In this document: one piece after another, positions 33,980 to 46,110 of the stretch | Numbering within the stretch: position 1 is the stretch's first letter | Layout of the letters: each line of letters starts with the position of its first letter | Source of the DNA: Torymus aiolomorphi | Taxonomy: Eukaryota; Arthropoda; Insecta; Hymenoptera; Torymidae | Reading direction: 5' to 3' | DNA: 64,000 nucleotides | Assembly: GCA_036365515.1 (NCBI GenBank) | Contig: CM070877.1 | Location: 66,042,522 to 66,106,521, forward strand | Program-made: the position numbers and the translations under genes | Notes under the pieces: generated by a model | The model's database searches: none | Told to the model about the DNA's origin: nothing | The model's input: the letters and a program-made list of their open reading frames with translations, nothing else

Positions 33980-35273
33980 CGAGGGTCATTTGACAAGTAC
34001 CTAGCCTCACCGCCAGATGGTGCCACTATCGCACCAGAAATACACTACAGTGCAGTATCTTCCTGTAAACGGTTACAGACGAAATTTCAGCCGGATCGGA
34101 GTTGTAGTTTATTTTTGAGAGCGTGTGAAAGCAAATGTGTCCGTTGATTTTTGAAAAAATGGAGAAAGAACAATATCGGTCGGTGATTCGATTCTTGTTT
34201 TTGGAAGGGAAATCGCGCAGTGAAATTAAAGAACGCTTGGATGCAGTGTATGGGGATGCTTCTCCTTCGATGGCGACCGTTAAATTTTGGTATAACGAGT
34301 TTCAACGTGGTCGTACGTTGGTTTTTGATGATCCACGCCCAGGTGCTCCGAAAACAACCACTACGGAGGAGAACGTGACAAAAATACACGATATCGTTTT
34401 GTCAGACCGCCGATTAAAGGTGCACGAGATAGCTGCGATAGTAGGCATCTCAGAAGAACGCGTGTGGCATATCCTACATGAGATTTTAGGCATGAGGAAG
34501 CTGTCAGCAAGGAAGCTGACTGCAGACAACAAGCGCATCCATGTGACCAGTTCAGAGCAGTGTTTGGAGCTGTTTAATCGCAATCCAAAAGAGTTTTTGC
34601 GTCGTTACGTGACCGTCGACGAAACATGGATTCATTACAACACTCCAGAGACCAAGGAGCAGTCAAAACAGTGGACCTTACCCGGTGAACCTGCTCCGAA
34701 GAAGGCGAAGACGGTCCCGTCGGCCGGAAAGGTGATGGCCACTGTTTTCTGGGATTCTCAAGGTGTGATTTTTATTGACTATCTGGAGAAGGGCAAACCG
34801 GTCACAGGACAGTACTACGCCGAACTATTGAGCCGATTTGACGCCGTGTTAGAAGAAAAACGGCCCCATTTGTCTAAAAAGAAAGTGCTTTTCCACCACG
34901 ATAATGCACCGGCTCACACTTCTGCACTCGCCACGGCTAAATTGGTCGAATTACGCTACGAACTGCTGCCCCATCTACCGTATTCTCCAGATTTGGCTCC
35001 GTGCGACTTTTTTTTGTTTCCGAACCTAAAAAATTCGCTCGCCGGGAAGAGATTCCACTCCAATAATGAAATAATCGCCGCCACGGAGGCCTATTTTGCA
35101 AACCAAGAGAAAACATTTTTTTCAACGGGGTTAAAAAAATTGGAACACCGCTGGACTAAGTGTATTCAACTAAAAGGAGACTACATTGAAAAATAAATTT
35201 TATTTTTTGTAAAATTTTGGTCTTTTCATTTGTAGGCTAGGTAAGTACCTCAATAATAATCAAATGACCCTCG
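33980..35273 (+). mobile_element. Mariner transposon, apparently intact
   Basis: 1294 bp. Ends CGAGGGTCATTTGA in inverted orientation, flanked by TA at 33978-33979 and 35274-35275. The ends also share AGTACCTAGCCT-type sequence about 18 bases in. It contains one full-length transposase gene and little else, the standard mariner layout. Confidence 0.92.
34159..35196 (+). CDS. Mariner transposase, 345 aa
   Basis: Cut-and-paste transposase that binds the mariner TIRs and cuts at TA sites. From Met 34159 (MEKEQYRSVIRF) it has the usual mariner length; an upstream in-frame Met at 34135 would add 8 residues and is less likely. An N-terminal helix-turn-helix region (residues about 5-110) includes EIAAIVGISEERVWHIL. 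The catalytic core has D154 (VTVDETWIHY), D248 (FHHDNAPAHT) and D283 (PCDFFLFP), giving the D,D34D signature. The usual WVPHEL motif is replaced by SARKLTADNK. No stops or frameshifts: a candidate active copy. Confidence 0.93.
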   Translation: MEKEQYRSVIRFLFLEGKSRSEIKERLDAVYGDASPSMATVKFWYNEFQRGRTLVFDDPRPGAPKTTTTEENVTKIHDIVLSDRRLKVHEIAAIVGISEERVWHILHEILGMRKLSARKLTADNKRIHVTSSEQCLELFNRNPKEFLRRYVTVDETWIHYNTPETKEQSKQWTLPGEPAPKKAKTVPSAGKVMATVFWDSQGVIFIDYLEKGKPVTGQYYAELLSRFDAVLEEKRPHLSKKKVLFHHDNAPAHTSALATAKLVELRYELLPHLPYSPDLAPCDFFLFPNLKNSLAGKRFHSNNEIIAATEAYFANQEKTFFSTGLKKLEHRWTKCIQLKGDYIEK

Positions 35274-35289
35274 TATAAACATTGTAGAA

Positions 35290-35395
35290 TGAGCTTGACT
35301 AAAGAAATAATGACCCTCAGGTTATTGACTTTCGCAGGGTGCCTGCGGCGCCCGCTTTTGCGGAAGAAAATTACGGAAAAACTACTAAAGAAATC
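35290..35395 (-). repeat. Right copy of inverted repeat around the mariner
   Basis: Inverted match to 33340-33430: TGACTAAAGAAATAATGACC, GGTTATTGACT and GCCTGCGGCGCCCGC. Confidence 0.6.
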
Positions 35396-35544
35396 AAATT
35401 CATATTGTGTGACAGTTAGCTTTAGTGAGCCTGGAAGATTGCGTTACGGATAGAAGTTTTCTGGGACATCCCAGATAAATGCGAAAATCCCAGAAGCATG
35501 CGTTACGTGTATGGATCCGTCCCAGATACTTGCCTTCCAGATAA

Positions 35545-35577
<33 letters not shown>

Positions 35578-35781
35578 TATTTATGTTTTATGTTAGTTTC
35601 CAAGACATTCCAGATGTTTAACGTTGGTTTCGGGGACATTTGTTAGTTTTGGGGACAGTCCCTGAATCTACATATGTTTAACGTCAGTTTTGAGGACATC
35701 GGCCCCCATAAGAGACATTATTTCTTTAGTCACGTATAGGTATACAGTAACATGGGGTCCTGGGAACTAACGTTATACAAG

Positions 35782-35786
<5 letters not shown>

Positions 35787-35864
<78 letters not shown>
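35787..35864. repeat. (AT)n microsatellite
   Basis: About 39 AT repeats directly abutting the left end of element E. Between 35396 and 35786 are degenerate repeats of GTTAGTTTYRGGGACA and no gene. Confidence 0.95.
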
Positions 35865-35867
<3 letters not shown>

Positions 35868-37201
35868 TAATTCTACAGAACCTTTAACTTTTACAGTCTG
35901 CCACGATATATCATGAACGTCAATGAATATCGAACTCAACAATTAAGCTTCTTCTTGTATAATATATTAGAAAGTAGGCCGTTGTCTGTATTTAAGTGAA
36001 ATAAGTATTGTAAAGAAGAACAACGAGCTCAAAGTACGATTTTTACCGAATTTAAGAGCGTACAACTTAAAAATTTTATTTTGGTATCGCCATAAAAAAA
36101 TAACTTTAGTCCATATCACTCTGCAAACTTAATTGAGTCTTCGTATAATCATACTTTTCAAAAAAAAAACTTGCCAACAGTGTGCCAATCTTTAAAAAAA
36201 TAGTGCAACCTAAAATGTGAGCGTACACCGATTTTTAGAAATTCGAAAATTATTTAATTTTTTCAATGTAGGAAAAATAACTTTGTATTTTTTCAATTTC
36301 TAGTGTCATACATTCATTCTACACTAAAAACCCTAAAAAATGGGATGTCCGGTATGCGTGTGCCTCAAAAACTTATTTTGTAGGAACACTTTAAAAATCG
36401 TCTGATCTGTGCGTAACTCTTTCGAAAAAACAATATTTTCGAGTGGCACACTTCAAGGACGTTTAGAAAGGCTAACAACTATGTTGTAATTTCTTCCTTA
36501 TACTATTTCTGAAACTCCCATCACATGTTTAAGTTGTCGTCGGGTATCCTACATCGTAAAATCGACGTTTCAGTAGCGTAAAATATTGACAAAAAATTTT
36601 TTTTTTTATTATTCATTATTATTAAGTTTTGAAAACAAAACTAACAGTCTAAAAAATAAATTAAAGTTTTTCTAGGATTAAAATAGCTGTTTGATATTAA
36701 GTGTATTATTCTGGAATTGTTTTTACGTGCAATATGTTAATATTGTGACAACTTTAAAATCTATAGTTCTCGTTATAAGTTTCATTAACCATAAGCCGCG
36801 ATGTATACTTTCACAATAATAACTTCATTCACTACGCCGTAAGTAACCACACGCGACATATTTTATTGTCAAAAACTGGCAATGACATAATATGTAGTAA
36901 TGAACATATTATGTATACATAGTAATACAGAAATTCCTTATAAGGAATTTCGAGAGCATTGAATAGCGGTGACACTTGCATGTTGATATCGTGCACCGTG
37001 TCTATCAATGAACTTGTTTAGTTTCACGTTTGTTATCTAGTAAACAAGACGTATGGATCGAAGCTGACTGACGATACAGTAAGTAAATTTATTTTATGAT
37101 AATAATTCTGATATTTATTTATAGAATGTAATACTATAATCTATTAGTATAAATTGGTACATATTAGTATATATACCAATCGTAAGAGATTTAATAGTAC
37201 A

Positions 37202-37358
37202 TTGTGCAGCAACAAGGGGAGAAAATGAGCTATTTCTAGCGAGGGTCAGGTGTTCAGCACGAGTCGAAGTCGAGGGCGCCGAAGGCGCCCGAGACTGAGA
37301 CGAGTGCTGAAGACATCTCACCCGAGTCTGAAATAGCTTTTCTTCCCGTGTTACACAC
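37202..37358. repeat. Foldback with GCAACAAGGG-type arms
   Basis: GTGCAGCAACAAGGGGAGAAA at the left is inverted at the right (TTTTCTTCCCGTGTTACACA), with GGCGCCGAAGGCGCC at the centre. Related foldbacks lie at 51650-51768 and 52543-52668. Confidence 0.6.
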
Positions 37359-37439
37359 CGTATTTTTTTTTAACGAAGGCATGAGGACTTTTGTTACGTG
37401 TGTGAGTCGGAGAGAGGATTGGGCATTTCGAATCGTACA

Positions 37440-37600
37440 CAACGCAGGTGAAATTTTCATTTCTCACCTAAAACAAATGTGAAATGGCCATTTCTCACCT
37501 AAAACAGGTGAGAAATAGCCATTTCTCACTAGTTTTTCATTTCTAACCTGTTTTAGGTGAGAAATGGATATTTCTCACCACTTTTACAAAATACGCTTGA
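37440..37600. repeat. Short palindromic repeats, TTTCTCACCTAAAACA
   Basis: ATTTCTCACCTAAAACAGGT and its complement recur about five times in both orientations, so the stretch can form several overlapping hairpins. Non-coding. Confidence 0.6.
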
Positions 37601-37859
37601 AATGCGAAATTTTCTCTCCTACTTTCACACGTGAAAAAGGCCCTATTTCATGCCTGAGTTGAGAAAATTATTAATTTTTTATAAATGAACGAGAGTAAAC
37701 AGCGAGAGTTAAAACTCAAAATCAAAAAAGAGAAAGTTCAAGTGAAAAGGGCAAAGCTTAGAGAGAATCGACAAAAAATGTGAATAAATTAAGGAAGTTC
37801 AACACAGATAAAAAATCTAAAGAAGCACAATCACGTGTTAGGTATAAAACCTGTTTTCA

Positions 37860-38863
37860 ATGTATTACAATTTCGCATTTTTTATGGACATATTTAATCA
37901 TAGGTTTATTTTGAACAGTTTTTCCAGGAATATTGAACATAATATTGATGTTTCCAATGAATCTAGTCAAGAGACGTACGATGAAGCAGAGCCTAGAATT
38001 GGTTATAAGCTTCGAAAGCGTAAGTTAGACAATTTTGTAGCAAGCGAGTTTATTGGTGAAAGACTATCTATAAATAATCTAAATAGTGTAACTAATGAGT
38101 CTTTAGAAAATAGTGAATTCGTAGAATCTAGTGATTCTGCAATTACAAAAAAAAGAAATACTAATGATGATTTTGAAGAAAATTCTTTTTCATCTGAAAT
38201 TTCTAATGAGACTGTAATAAACTGTAATATACCTAGTACTAGTCATGAATATAGAATAATTGCAAAACTCCGAGATTCAATAAAAACTGTTCGAAATAGA
38301 GAAGCTCGATTGCGAAGGAGAATTAAGAAGCTAACAAATGTTATCGAAAATAGAAATTTAAAAATTGATACTTGGAGAGCAAAGTATTATAGATTATTGA
38401 ATAAAAACAATAAGAAAAACGATGCATTGCAAAAAGTCAAAAAGATTGAGGCTCAATTGAGGCTACTGGCGCTACAGTAAAACGACTCTGTGACCAAGAA
38501 GTTTTATTAGGAAATGATGTCAGGTCTGAAAATGACGTTGTTAATGCAGTTAGTCGCTCATCGGATAGTAAAGTAAAAGTATTCATTATAACTAGAGATG
38601 ATATAGAAGAAATCGATAAATTGATTGATCCCAACATTAAATCAGCACCGCACTCAAATAAAATTATGCAAATTATTTGGAATAAAACAGATTCTGGAAC
38701 TCTTTTCCTAAATTCTCTATCTTGTCATGCGTGTTTAAAAAAACCTCCTTGTCGTCATTATTCCTTGACAGCAAATGGATGGTGTTTAAGTAAAGTTAAT
38801 AAGACGAAACCTAAAAAACTGATTAAAAAAAAGACTGATTCCACTAAAACACAACAAAAATAA
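37860..38863 (+). pseudogene. Element E gene, one frameshift; function unknown
   Basis: Two frames join into one protein of about 330 residues. The first (37860-38480) is acidic and Ser/Asn-rich, then basic and coiled-coil-like (AKLRDSIKTVRNREARLRRR, RNLKIDTWRAKYYRLLNKN). The second continues through KVFIITRDDIEEIDKLIDP and SLSCHACLKKPPCRHYSLTA to a Lys-rich C-terminus. The break coincides with a direct duplication of ATTGAGGCT near 38449-38468. There is no DDE core. From layout I infer a transposase-like protein lacking its middle, possibly related to A/C, but similarity is weak. Confidence 0.45.
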
Positions 38864-39426
38864 TTATTGTAAACTATTTTGACAGAGTTTCGATTATTGG
38901 TTTCATACGCCTACAATGATTAATTATGTTTAATTTTATATATATATATATACATGTGATGTTTTGATATATGTAAATATATTGATCTTTGATCTTTAGT
39001 TTAATAAAATATTATTTGTTTCTATTATGAACTAGTTTTCAATATTTTTCCCAACGTTCATTATCATTTATTTATGTTTTTTTCATCATCATTTATTAGT
39101 CACTATTGGCATCTAATTTATGAATTTGCAGACGCTTGTCATTGACTCTACTTGATATAAGATAAAAATTTCTAAATTATTGTAAAAAGTTTAATTTTTT
39201 TCATATTTTGTGCAATATAAAAAATAACTTTGTCCAAAAACCAGTTACGCCAACTGTTTCTTACTCTCTAAGAGTTCTAGAAACAAGAAAAAAATGTCCC
39301 ATTAGTGTGCCACCAAAATAATTTTTCATGATTTTTACAAGTAAATAGTTAAAGGTTCTGTAGAATTACTCATATATATATATATATCCCTATATTATAT
39401 AGGCGTTACTGCTATATCTTAACGCA

Positions 39427-39648
39427 GTCCCTCCACCGTCCCCTCCACCGTTCCCTCCACCGTTCCCTCCACCGCCCTCCACCGTCCCCTCCACTTTTTA
39501 ACGTTAAATTCGTTCAAAAATCACGTTATTTTTTAATCTCAGTCAGACCACCGTCTCCTCTACCGCCCTACACCATCCCCTCCACCGCCCTCCACCGTCC
39601 CCTCCACCGCCCTCCACCTACCGTCCCCTCCACCATCCCCTCCACCTC
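39427..39648. repeat. CTCCACCG(T)CCC minisatellite, two blocks
   Basis: Blocks at 39427-39495 and 39547-39648 of CCCTCCACCGT-type units, 10-12 bases each, separated by AT-rich unique sequence. Strand composition is strongly skewed (almost no G on the plus strand). Confidence 0.85.
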
Positions 39649-39967
39649 TGGACTACTACCGGACTATTGTTTTTTATGATAATCGAAAAACCATCAAAGA
39701 GAAAACTGTCACTAAATCTTTGAATTCTAACATTTAAAAAAACTCAAAAATATACTAATTATTATTAGAACCAACATAGACAAATATGTTTTCAACTATT
39801 ACCACATTTCGCACATTTGGAACAGCTTTCCACACCACCACTGAAGTACTGTTATAGGCGCGTTGAATTCTTGATTTTATTGAGCTTAGGTTTTATATAT
39901 AAGAAATAATAATAATTATATATATGATTTTGGGACATGCCGAAATCATATAGAATTACACAATAAT

Positions 39968-41220
39968 TTTGCTTCCTCCTAGAGGAAGCTTTGTGATAGT
40001 AAAAAAAAAAGTTTATGAGATAATGTGTTAGAAATGTTATTTAGCAAATTTGGAATCGAAATACACTATTTTTAGAAAATGTCCGTATGGATGTGTGTGT
40101 GTGTGTGTATGTATGTCCGTATACGCTGATATCTCATGATCTACTAAAATTTTTATTTTCGATTTTTTTAATATTTAGAACAAATATTGTTTATATTCAT
40201 GAATTCTCTGTATGTAGGATAAAATTATCTACAATTTAAAAAAAAAAAAGTCGGTAGCTATATTTCGTCATAAGTTATTGATGAAAACGTAATTTTTTGT
40301 AAATAGGTTATATTTCGAAATTAAAAAAAGATATTAACATGAATATTTTTTTGGTTATAAAGGATATTAAGTACTATAACTTACTAAATTTTTAGGTTTC
40401 TTTATTCATTATTTTTTGAGAAAAAAAATAATTTATAAAAAAAAGTGATTTTTTTTGTCGTTCAATAACTATAGTAAAATTGGCTTAATCACCAATGCAC
40501 CATGTGAGTTCTTTGGGCAAAAGGATTGATCCATAAATTTCGGAGATATTTGAGGTTAAAATTTTTTTCAATTTTTTTTTTTAATCGTAATTTCTCGAGA
40601 ACGGCTCTATGTATCTAAATGGGGTGGGTGGCATTCGAAAGAGAATTAAATTACCTATATTTTCTAAAAAAAATTAATTCTCTAGTTATCACGGTTCTTT
40701 TGTTATTAACAAAAACGTAAAAATTGAAAAATGAAAAAAAAAAATGAGTTTTATAGGTTTAACTATTACAAGAGTAAAATTGTCTTATTCGCTTCAAAAT
40801 TCATTTTAGAGGTATATTATTGATAGTTCTCGGATAAGTTCTTTTCGCAAAATGATTGGTTCATAAATTTCAGAGATATTTGAGGTAAAGACAATCAAAG
40901 AACAACTTTAGAATATTTTTTTTATTTCGAACCAATGTACGACGAGAAGCCGTTGACAGTGGACTTGAAGAAGAAAAATTTGATGAAGAATAGAACTTGA
41001 AGAAGATTGTTTTCCATTCATATAAGAATTAAAATCACAAACAAATAAATTACAAATGGAACCTCAATGAATAGCCGTGAAAAAATTACAAGTTAATATT
41101 TTCCATAAAATTTTTCCAATTTTTTTCGTGAAAAATTTATTTTTCGAATTTTAATTTAATAAAAGGAATCAAAAAATTATTTTGAGGAAGCTACGTGCCA
41201 ATGAATTGGCAGCGGTTTTT
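39968..41220 (+). mobile_element. Helentron-like (HINE) non-autonomous copy
   Basis: Starts TTTTGCTTCCTC with hairpin partner GAGGAAGC (39971-39989). It has a GT microsatellite at 40095-40118, an AT-rich body with no gene, and ends GAGGAAGC, the palindrome GCCAATGAATTGGC (41197-41210) and AGCGGTTTT. Same termini as the large element at 12789-26487 but in the opposite orientation and only 1.25 kb. Confidence 0.72.
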
Positions 41221-41697
41221 TATATAATGAGCCTAAACACAACCATGGAATTCATCGCCAGTAGCCCTAAAAACCATGGGAGTCATCATCCCTCCGTAAT
41301 CCTCCTTGACTCCAACCTAGCCCTTCCTTCTTCCACCATGTAAGATGTGAATTAATTTTCATTACTTATTATTGTAATTTCTTTAAAATAAAAATTGTGC
41401 AAAGTTTAAAATATAATGAAAATTAATTCACATCTTTATTACATTTAATAAACAAATATGTCGCATTAATATATTAAATAATTATGAAATATTTATTTAT
41501 TAAATGTACAACAATATTCAGATTATTTATGATATTAAACTTATGAGAAGATACAACATGTCTTATATTTTCACAAAGGGTAATATTTTAATTGAAATGA
41601 TTATTGTTATAAATTCCTTGAGCTTAGGAGAAATTGAGATCATAGACTAATACGACATAAATTTTCACTCATCAAATCTTATAGTGTAAATTATAGA

Positions 41698-42619
41698 TTA
41701 AATTTCAAAAATTTCTTTCCATACAATGTTATCTATTATTAAAGAATTTTCTGAACAATTTTCAATAAATATATTGTTAGGATTTTTACATCGAGATAAA
41801 GCAACATATAACTGACCATGTGAAAATAGTGGTCGTCTAATAAAAATTCCAATAGAATCGAGCTCTGTCCTTGAGATTTATTTATTGTCATGTCCAAACC
41901 TAATACAATTGGAAATTGTTTACGGTAAAGATTAAAAGGAAATGAAGATGAATCTGCAGTACTTAGTGTTATTCTTGGAATAAAAACCTCTTCACCAATT
42001 CTTCGCCTGTAATTATTTCTGCCTTAACATTATGAGCATATAATCCAGTTATTCTTAGACGTGTACCATTACACATTCCTTGTAAAATACTTATATTTCT
42101 AATTAACATAACAATAGCATTTACTTTCAATTTTAATTCATGTGGTGGAAGACCTTCTCTAATATTGTTAAGCATTTCAATTGGATAATTTAAATGAATA
42201 TTTTCGTCCGTTTGATCACCTCCTTTATGAGTTGCATGATCTAAACTATAATACGTATGTACTTTTTTATTCAATAATTCTAAAACTTTATTATTAATAA
42301 TTTTAGTATCTTTATTATGCGCGATTAAGATTACACGATCTATTGAATTTTTAATATTAATGTTACTATAAATTTCTTTACAAATATTATTCGTTTTCCA
42401 TTTATTTGGAATAATAAATGAATTAATTTTTCCTGCACCCAATTCTAACAATAGTGAAGCAAATTCTTTATTTTCCGAACGAATATTTTGATTTAATTTT
42501 AAAACTTTAAAAAGAGACCATAACGCAGAAAATTTAATTGTTTCTTCAATTATACTATTTTTGTGACCACATTTCATAACTGGAAGAATTTGCCGAAAAT
42601 CACCTCCTATCATGATCAA
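41698..42619 (-). pseudogene. Helitron PIF1-like helicase, C-terminal part
   Basis: Reads left from 42619: GGDFRQILPVMKCG and LNQNIRSENKEF (helicase motif III/IV region), a LLELGAGKI segment, then after a frameshift near 41870 an MTINKSQGQ and [11 protein letters not shown] segment, ending at TAA 41698. These are hallmark motifs of the PIF1-type helicase at the C-terminus of Helitron Rep/helicase proteins. The Walker A part and the Rep domain are missing upstream. Truncated and frameshifted. Orientation is opposite to the Helitron 3' end at 42848. Confidence 0.8.
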
Positions 42620-42769
42620 TTTTCTACACTATTTATTCAATTATTATAACGATATGTCATTGCTCTGAAGTAATTATAAAGAACATAAATAGTATATCCT
42701 TTACCTTTGATTCGTCTTAAGTCCGATATTTTACCCATCAAAATTTCATATTGTCAAAATTTGATAGTT

Positions 42770-42848
42770 TCATACTTGATTTTTATAAAATTTCTCTCTG
42801 AAAATGGGGGCTGGCGAGCGGAGCGAGCAGGGGGCAAAGCCCCCCTAG
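42770..42848 (+). mobile_element. Helitron 3' terminus with hairpin and CTAG
   Basis: ATGGGGGCTGGCGAGCGGAG leads to a hairpin GGGGGC AAA GCCCCC (42830-42844) and the terminal CTAG (42845-42848), followed by T and an AT tract. This is the canonical Helitron 3' end. The 5' TC end was not located. A matching terminus in the opposite orientation is at 53384. Confidence 0.75.

Positions 42849-42853
<5 letters not shown>

Positions 42854-42902
<49 letters not shown>
42854..42902. repeat. (AT)n microsatellite
   Basis: About 24 AT repeats abutting the Helitron 3' end. Confidence 0.95.
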
Positions 42903-42907
<5 letters not shown>

Positions 42908-44060
42908 CGCGCTTTCTGCTACTGCTCTCAAGGCGAATAGTTCTAGTGAGTACTTAGTGCGGCGTGCTGTATGCATGTGTGTGTCCATGGTGTGTGATGT
43001 CAACAATTGCAACGACTGGCTTCCGGCGTCCCCAGCGATGACAGCGACTGCTGTAGTACGTCACCCTGGTGAATGTTGTTCCTTACATCGTATTCCCCGA
43101 TTGATGATAATTTTTCGTAGACAGGAAGGCAGTGTGTCAACGGAAAGAGCAGATTTAGTAAGCCCTTTCTCGTTCCTAACCTCTCTGATGGGTGAGCTGA
43201 TGTTACTTTCTGTTGTTGCAGGTATATATGTGGCAGCGAGAGGAGTGTAAACGACGATCACTTCTACAGACTGTTTCTTGGGTGTGGAAGAAATGTTGCC
43301 TGGGTCATTTATTTATTAATTATATGTGGTTTTTAGGTGCTCAACTTTCCTTATTTGCCTCTCATATTAGTTACTATGTGTACAGTTAATCTGATGCTGT
43401 GTCTTCAGCGACTCTCAGGCGGGAGCTGATCCAGCAGTGAAACAACGGTTGAAGGTTTCCACCAGTCCTTCCCCTTTAGTTGTTGTAGGTAGCTGGTACA
43501 GCGAGTGAACAACAACCATTGCTACAGACTTTTGTTTTGTATGGTAATGTTTTTTTTTGCGTCATCTATTTATTAGTTATATGTGATTTTTAGGTGCTCA
43601 ACTCTCCTCGCTTGTCCCCCAGAATAGGGAATGATCTGCTGTTCATGTTCTTTGTTGATCCCTAGTCTGAGTCAGTCCTTGACATTGAGATACAATTGAC
43701 GATCTCTGTTAGTACTTTCCTCCCAGATGGTATGGTTACTGAAGTATTGGATGGCTATTAGATGATTCTCAGCACACTAGCATCTATGGAGTAGTGCCAG
43801 CCTAGACCTTCCAGCCCTATATTGCTGCTTCTGCAGCTCTAAGTGATCTTCAATTGTTAGTACTTTATAGTATAAGGGGATAGGTAATTAGGAACTGGGG
43901 ATATCATAAAGATTAGCTCGTCTGGTTAATTTCTAAGTTTAGTCAGGGTGTAAGAACTCGTTTCAGGTTATCTGTTGTATTAAAATAAATCATTATGTAT
44001 TTCGCAGACTTCTACTCAGTGAGATTGACCTATTCAATAATTTTCTAGCACACTATAAGA
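42903..44060. other. Non-coding region with a 270-bp offset duplication
   Basis: Mixed composition, richer in G+C than most of the window. A block at about 43214-43345 (GTTGCAGGTATATATGTGGC through AGGTGCTCAACT) recurs diverged at about 43484-43608. Short open frames on both strands are not supported by any domain. It could be transcribed untranslated sequence; I see no gene. Confidence 0.45.
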
Positions 44061-44309
44061 CTGACAGAGTCAGCTAAAATATTGCATTCTTTATACATTG
44101 AAATTTACCATACTACAAAATTTATAGCACATACGTTACACAAAATTTTTTTTTGTAAATATGATATTACTTTAACATGTACTTATATAATATTTGACAA
44201 TTTTGATTCTTTTAGTTCAATCGCTTAGGTCCTGTGAACATAGTTAACAGGTTAAGCTGTGCAATCTTGTATCAAATTTCTTAAATTTGTTATCGAAACA
44301 GTAAGATAA

Positions 44310-44747
44310 CATAATTATATATTTTTACCAACCCAATTTTTATACATTTTTCTAATTTTAATTCTACTATATTCTAAGTTCTCTAGATCATTTGACAAGG
44401 AATTATAAGTTCTGACAGCTTCTATGTAACAGTTTTTGTTAGTTATTGTTTGAGTTTTTTTTATTGGTATCTTTACAGTTCTATTTCTTGTGTATTAATT
44501 GTTTGTCTCTGATATTTAGTTTCTCATAATGATAGAAAATGGACTGAAAACAAAATAATTATTGAATATTTAAAGGGCATTTCTCAAACACAAAAGTATT
44601 TTTAAATTTAATTTTAAAAATTTTATTTTCTAAATTATTTAATGGTCTTCGACTATTCATATATAAAGAACCACAAGATATTATCCCACAATTTTTAAGA
44701 CTATTATAAAGAGCATAATATAATGTCAATAATGTTTTAGTTTTCAT
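44310..44747 (-). pseudogene. Non-LTR retrotransposon RT C-terminal remnant
   Basis: Reading left from 44747: LTLYYALYNSLKNCGIISCG and RRPLNNLENKIFKI, the conserved segment after the RT palm in jockey/CR1-type elements. After a stop comes TRNRTVKIPIKKTQTITNKN and EAVRTYNSLSNDLENLEYSR, the usual end of these ORF2 proteins. Stops and loss of all upstream RT show a 5'-truncated dead copy, typical of LINE insertion. Confidence 0.7.
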
Positions 44748-44899
44748 AGTATTTTTTTTTTGTAGAAAAAAGAGGATATTTCGTTTCTTTAATTATTTTT
44801 TACCAGTAAGATTATCAGATTGAATATTGTAATCAAATGTACTTTTGTATTTCATTATTATATTTTTGTAATTATATTATCTTTAAATATCGATTTTTC

Positions 44900-45600
44900 C
44901 GATCTTATTGATAGCTATGGTATTTAATATTTTTGTATCAAATCGAATTCTGTTAAATAATAAAAGAAAATTGACTATGTAAGGTGCATTGATGCATTAA
45001 AAATCGTTTTTATAGGTCTAACTCGCCAGGTATTGATTTTACGGGAAAATGTTAAATGGGTAGAAGTTTTATTTTATTATAATCTACAACTTTTGCATTT
45101 AACATATTTGTGTAAAGTTAAATGCTGTGACGTTATAGCCGAAAATTGTCCATGTCATGTATATTTAGGCGTTTAAAATCGTTTTAGGTCTAACTCGTCA
45201 GGTATTGATTTTTGATGAAAATGTTAAATGGAAATAGTTTTGTTTAAATATTATCTATAACTTTTGTATTTAACATGTTTGTATAAAATCAAATCCTGCT
45301 AAGTTATAAACGAAAATCGACCATTTTAGGTACATTCAGGCGTTAAAAATCGTTTTTTTTTTGGATTTAACTCGTCAGGAATTCGTTGTACAAAAAAATG
45401 TTGAATAGGACAAAGTTTTGTTTTAATATTATCTATAACTTTTACCTTTAACATTTTTGTGTAAAGTCAAATCCTGTAAAGTAATAGTCAAAAAAACCCA
45501 CGATTTTTTAGCGGTTTTTCCGCTATTCTATTGCCAAATATTGTTCGTAGAAAAAAATGTACAATGTAAAGAAGTTGTGTTTTAATTAGTTTTAGCAGAT
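44900..45600. repeat. Tandem repeat of about 172 bp, about four copies
   Basis: The marker words AAAATCGTTTT and GGTCTAACTCG occur at about 45014, 45186 and 45363, with a partial copy at each end. Each unit also has AACATNTTTGTGTAAAGT. Non-coding and diverged. Confidence 0.8.
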
Positions 45601-45984
45601 GCAATTGTTGTTTTTGACTTAAAGTTAATTGTGTTCACCGTATGTCCAAAAATCGATTTTTTCAAATTTTTGTTTCTTCTGGCATTTTTTTATTTGTCAA
45701 TTGATTAGGCCCGGTCGAGAACTGTCAGTTAGTCATAATTAAACAAGTATCTGCACCAAAGCTCGTTTGGATCTATGAAAAATTCGTTGAGATAATCTAG
45801 GAACTTGCTTACATACATACGTATAGACATACGTACATTTCGGAAAACGCTTAAAATGGATTCATTTTGGGTGGAGAATAGTTTTTATATTGTAAATTTT
45901 CAGAATTTAAAGTGTTACAATTTTCGCCCTTATGAACCTATAAGACTCTCTCGAGCAACGGTCGTGCCTAACGAGAGTTTCAAC

Positions 45985-46110
<126 letters not shown>

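Larger units (their letters stand above)
35865..39371 (+). mobile_element. Element E: long DNA transposon with GAGTAATTC ends
   Basis: Ends GAGTAATTCTACAGAACCTT in inverted orientation at 35865 and 39371, each flanked by AT repeats (so a 4-bp ATAT duplication is possible but not provable). 3.5 kb. It carries one frameshifted gene (37860-38863) and a small foldback at 37202-37358. 35890-37200 is AT-rich without recognised genes. The GAG start and the ATAT context resemble elements A and C. Confidence 0.65.

Noticed and set aside
42957..43250. 97-codon ORF near the 270-bp duplication
   Set aside because: No recognisable domain, overlaps an ORF on the other strand, and the related duplicate block does not preserve the frame.
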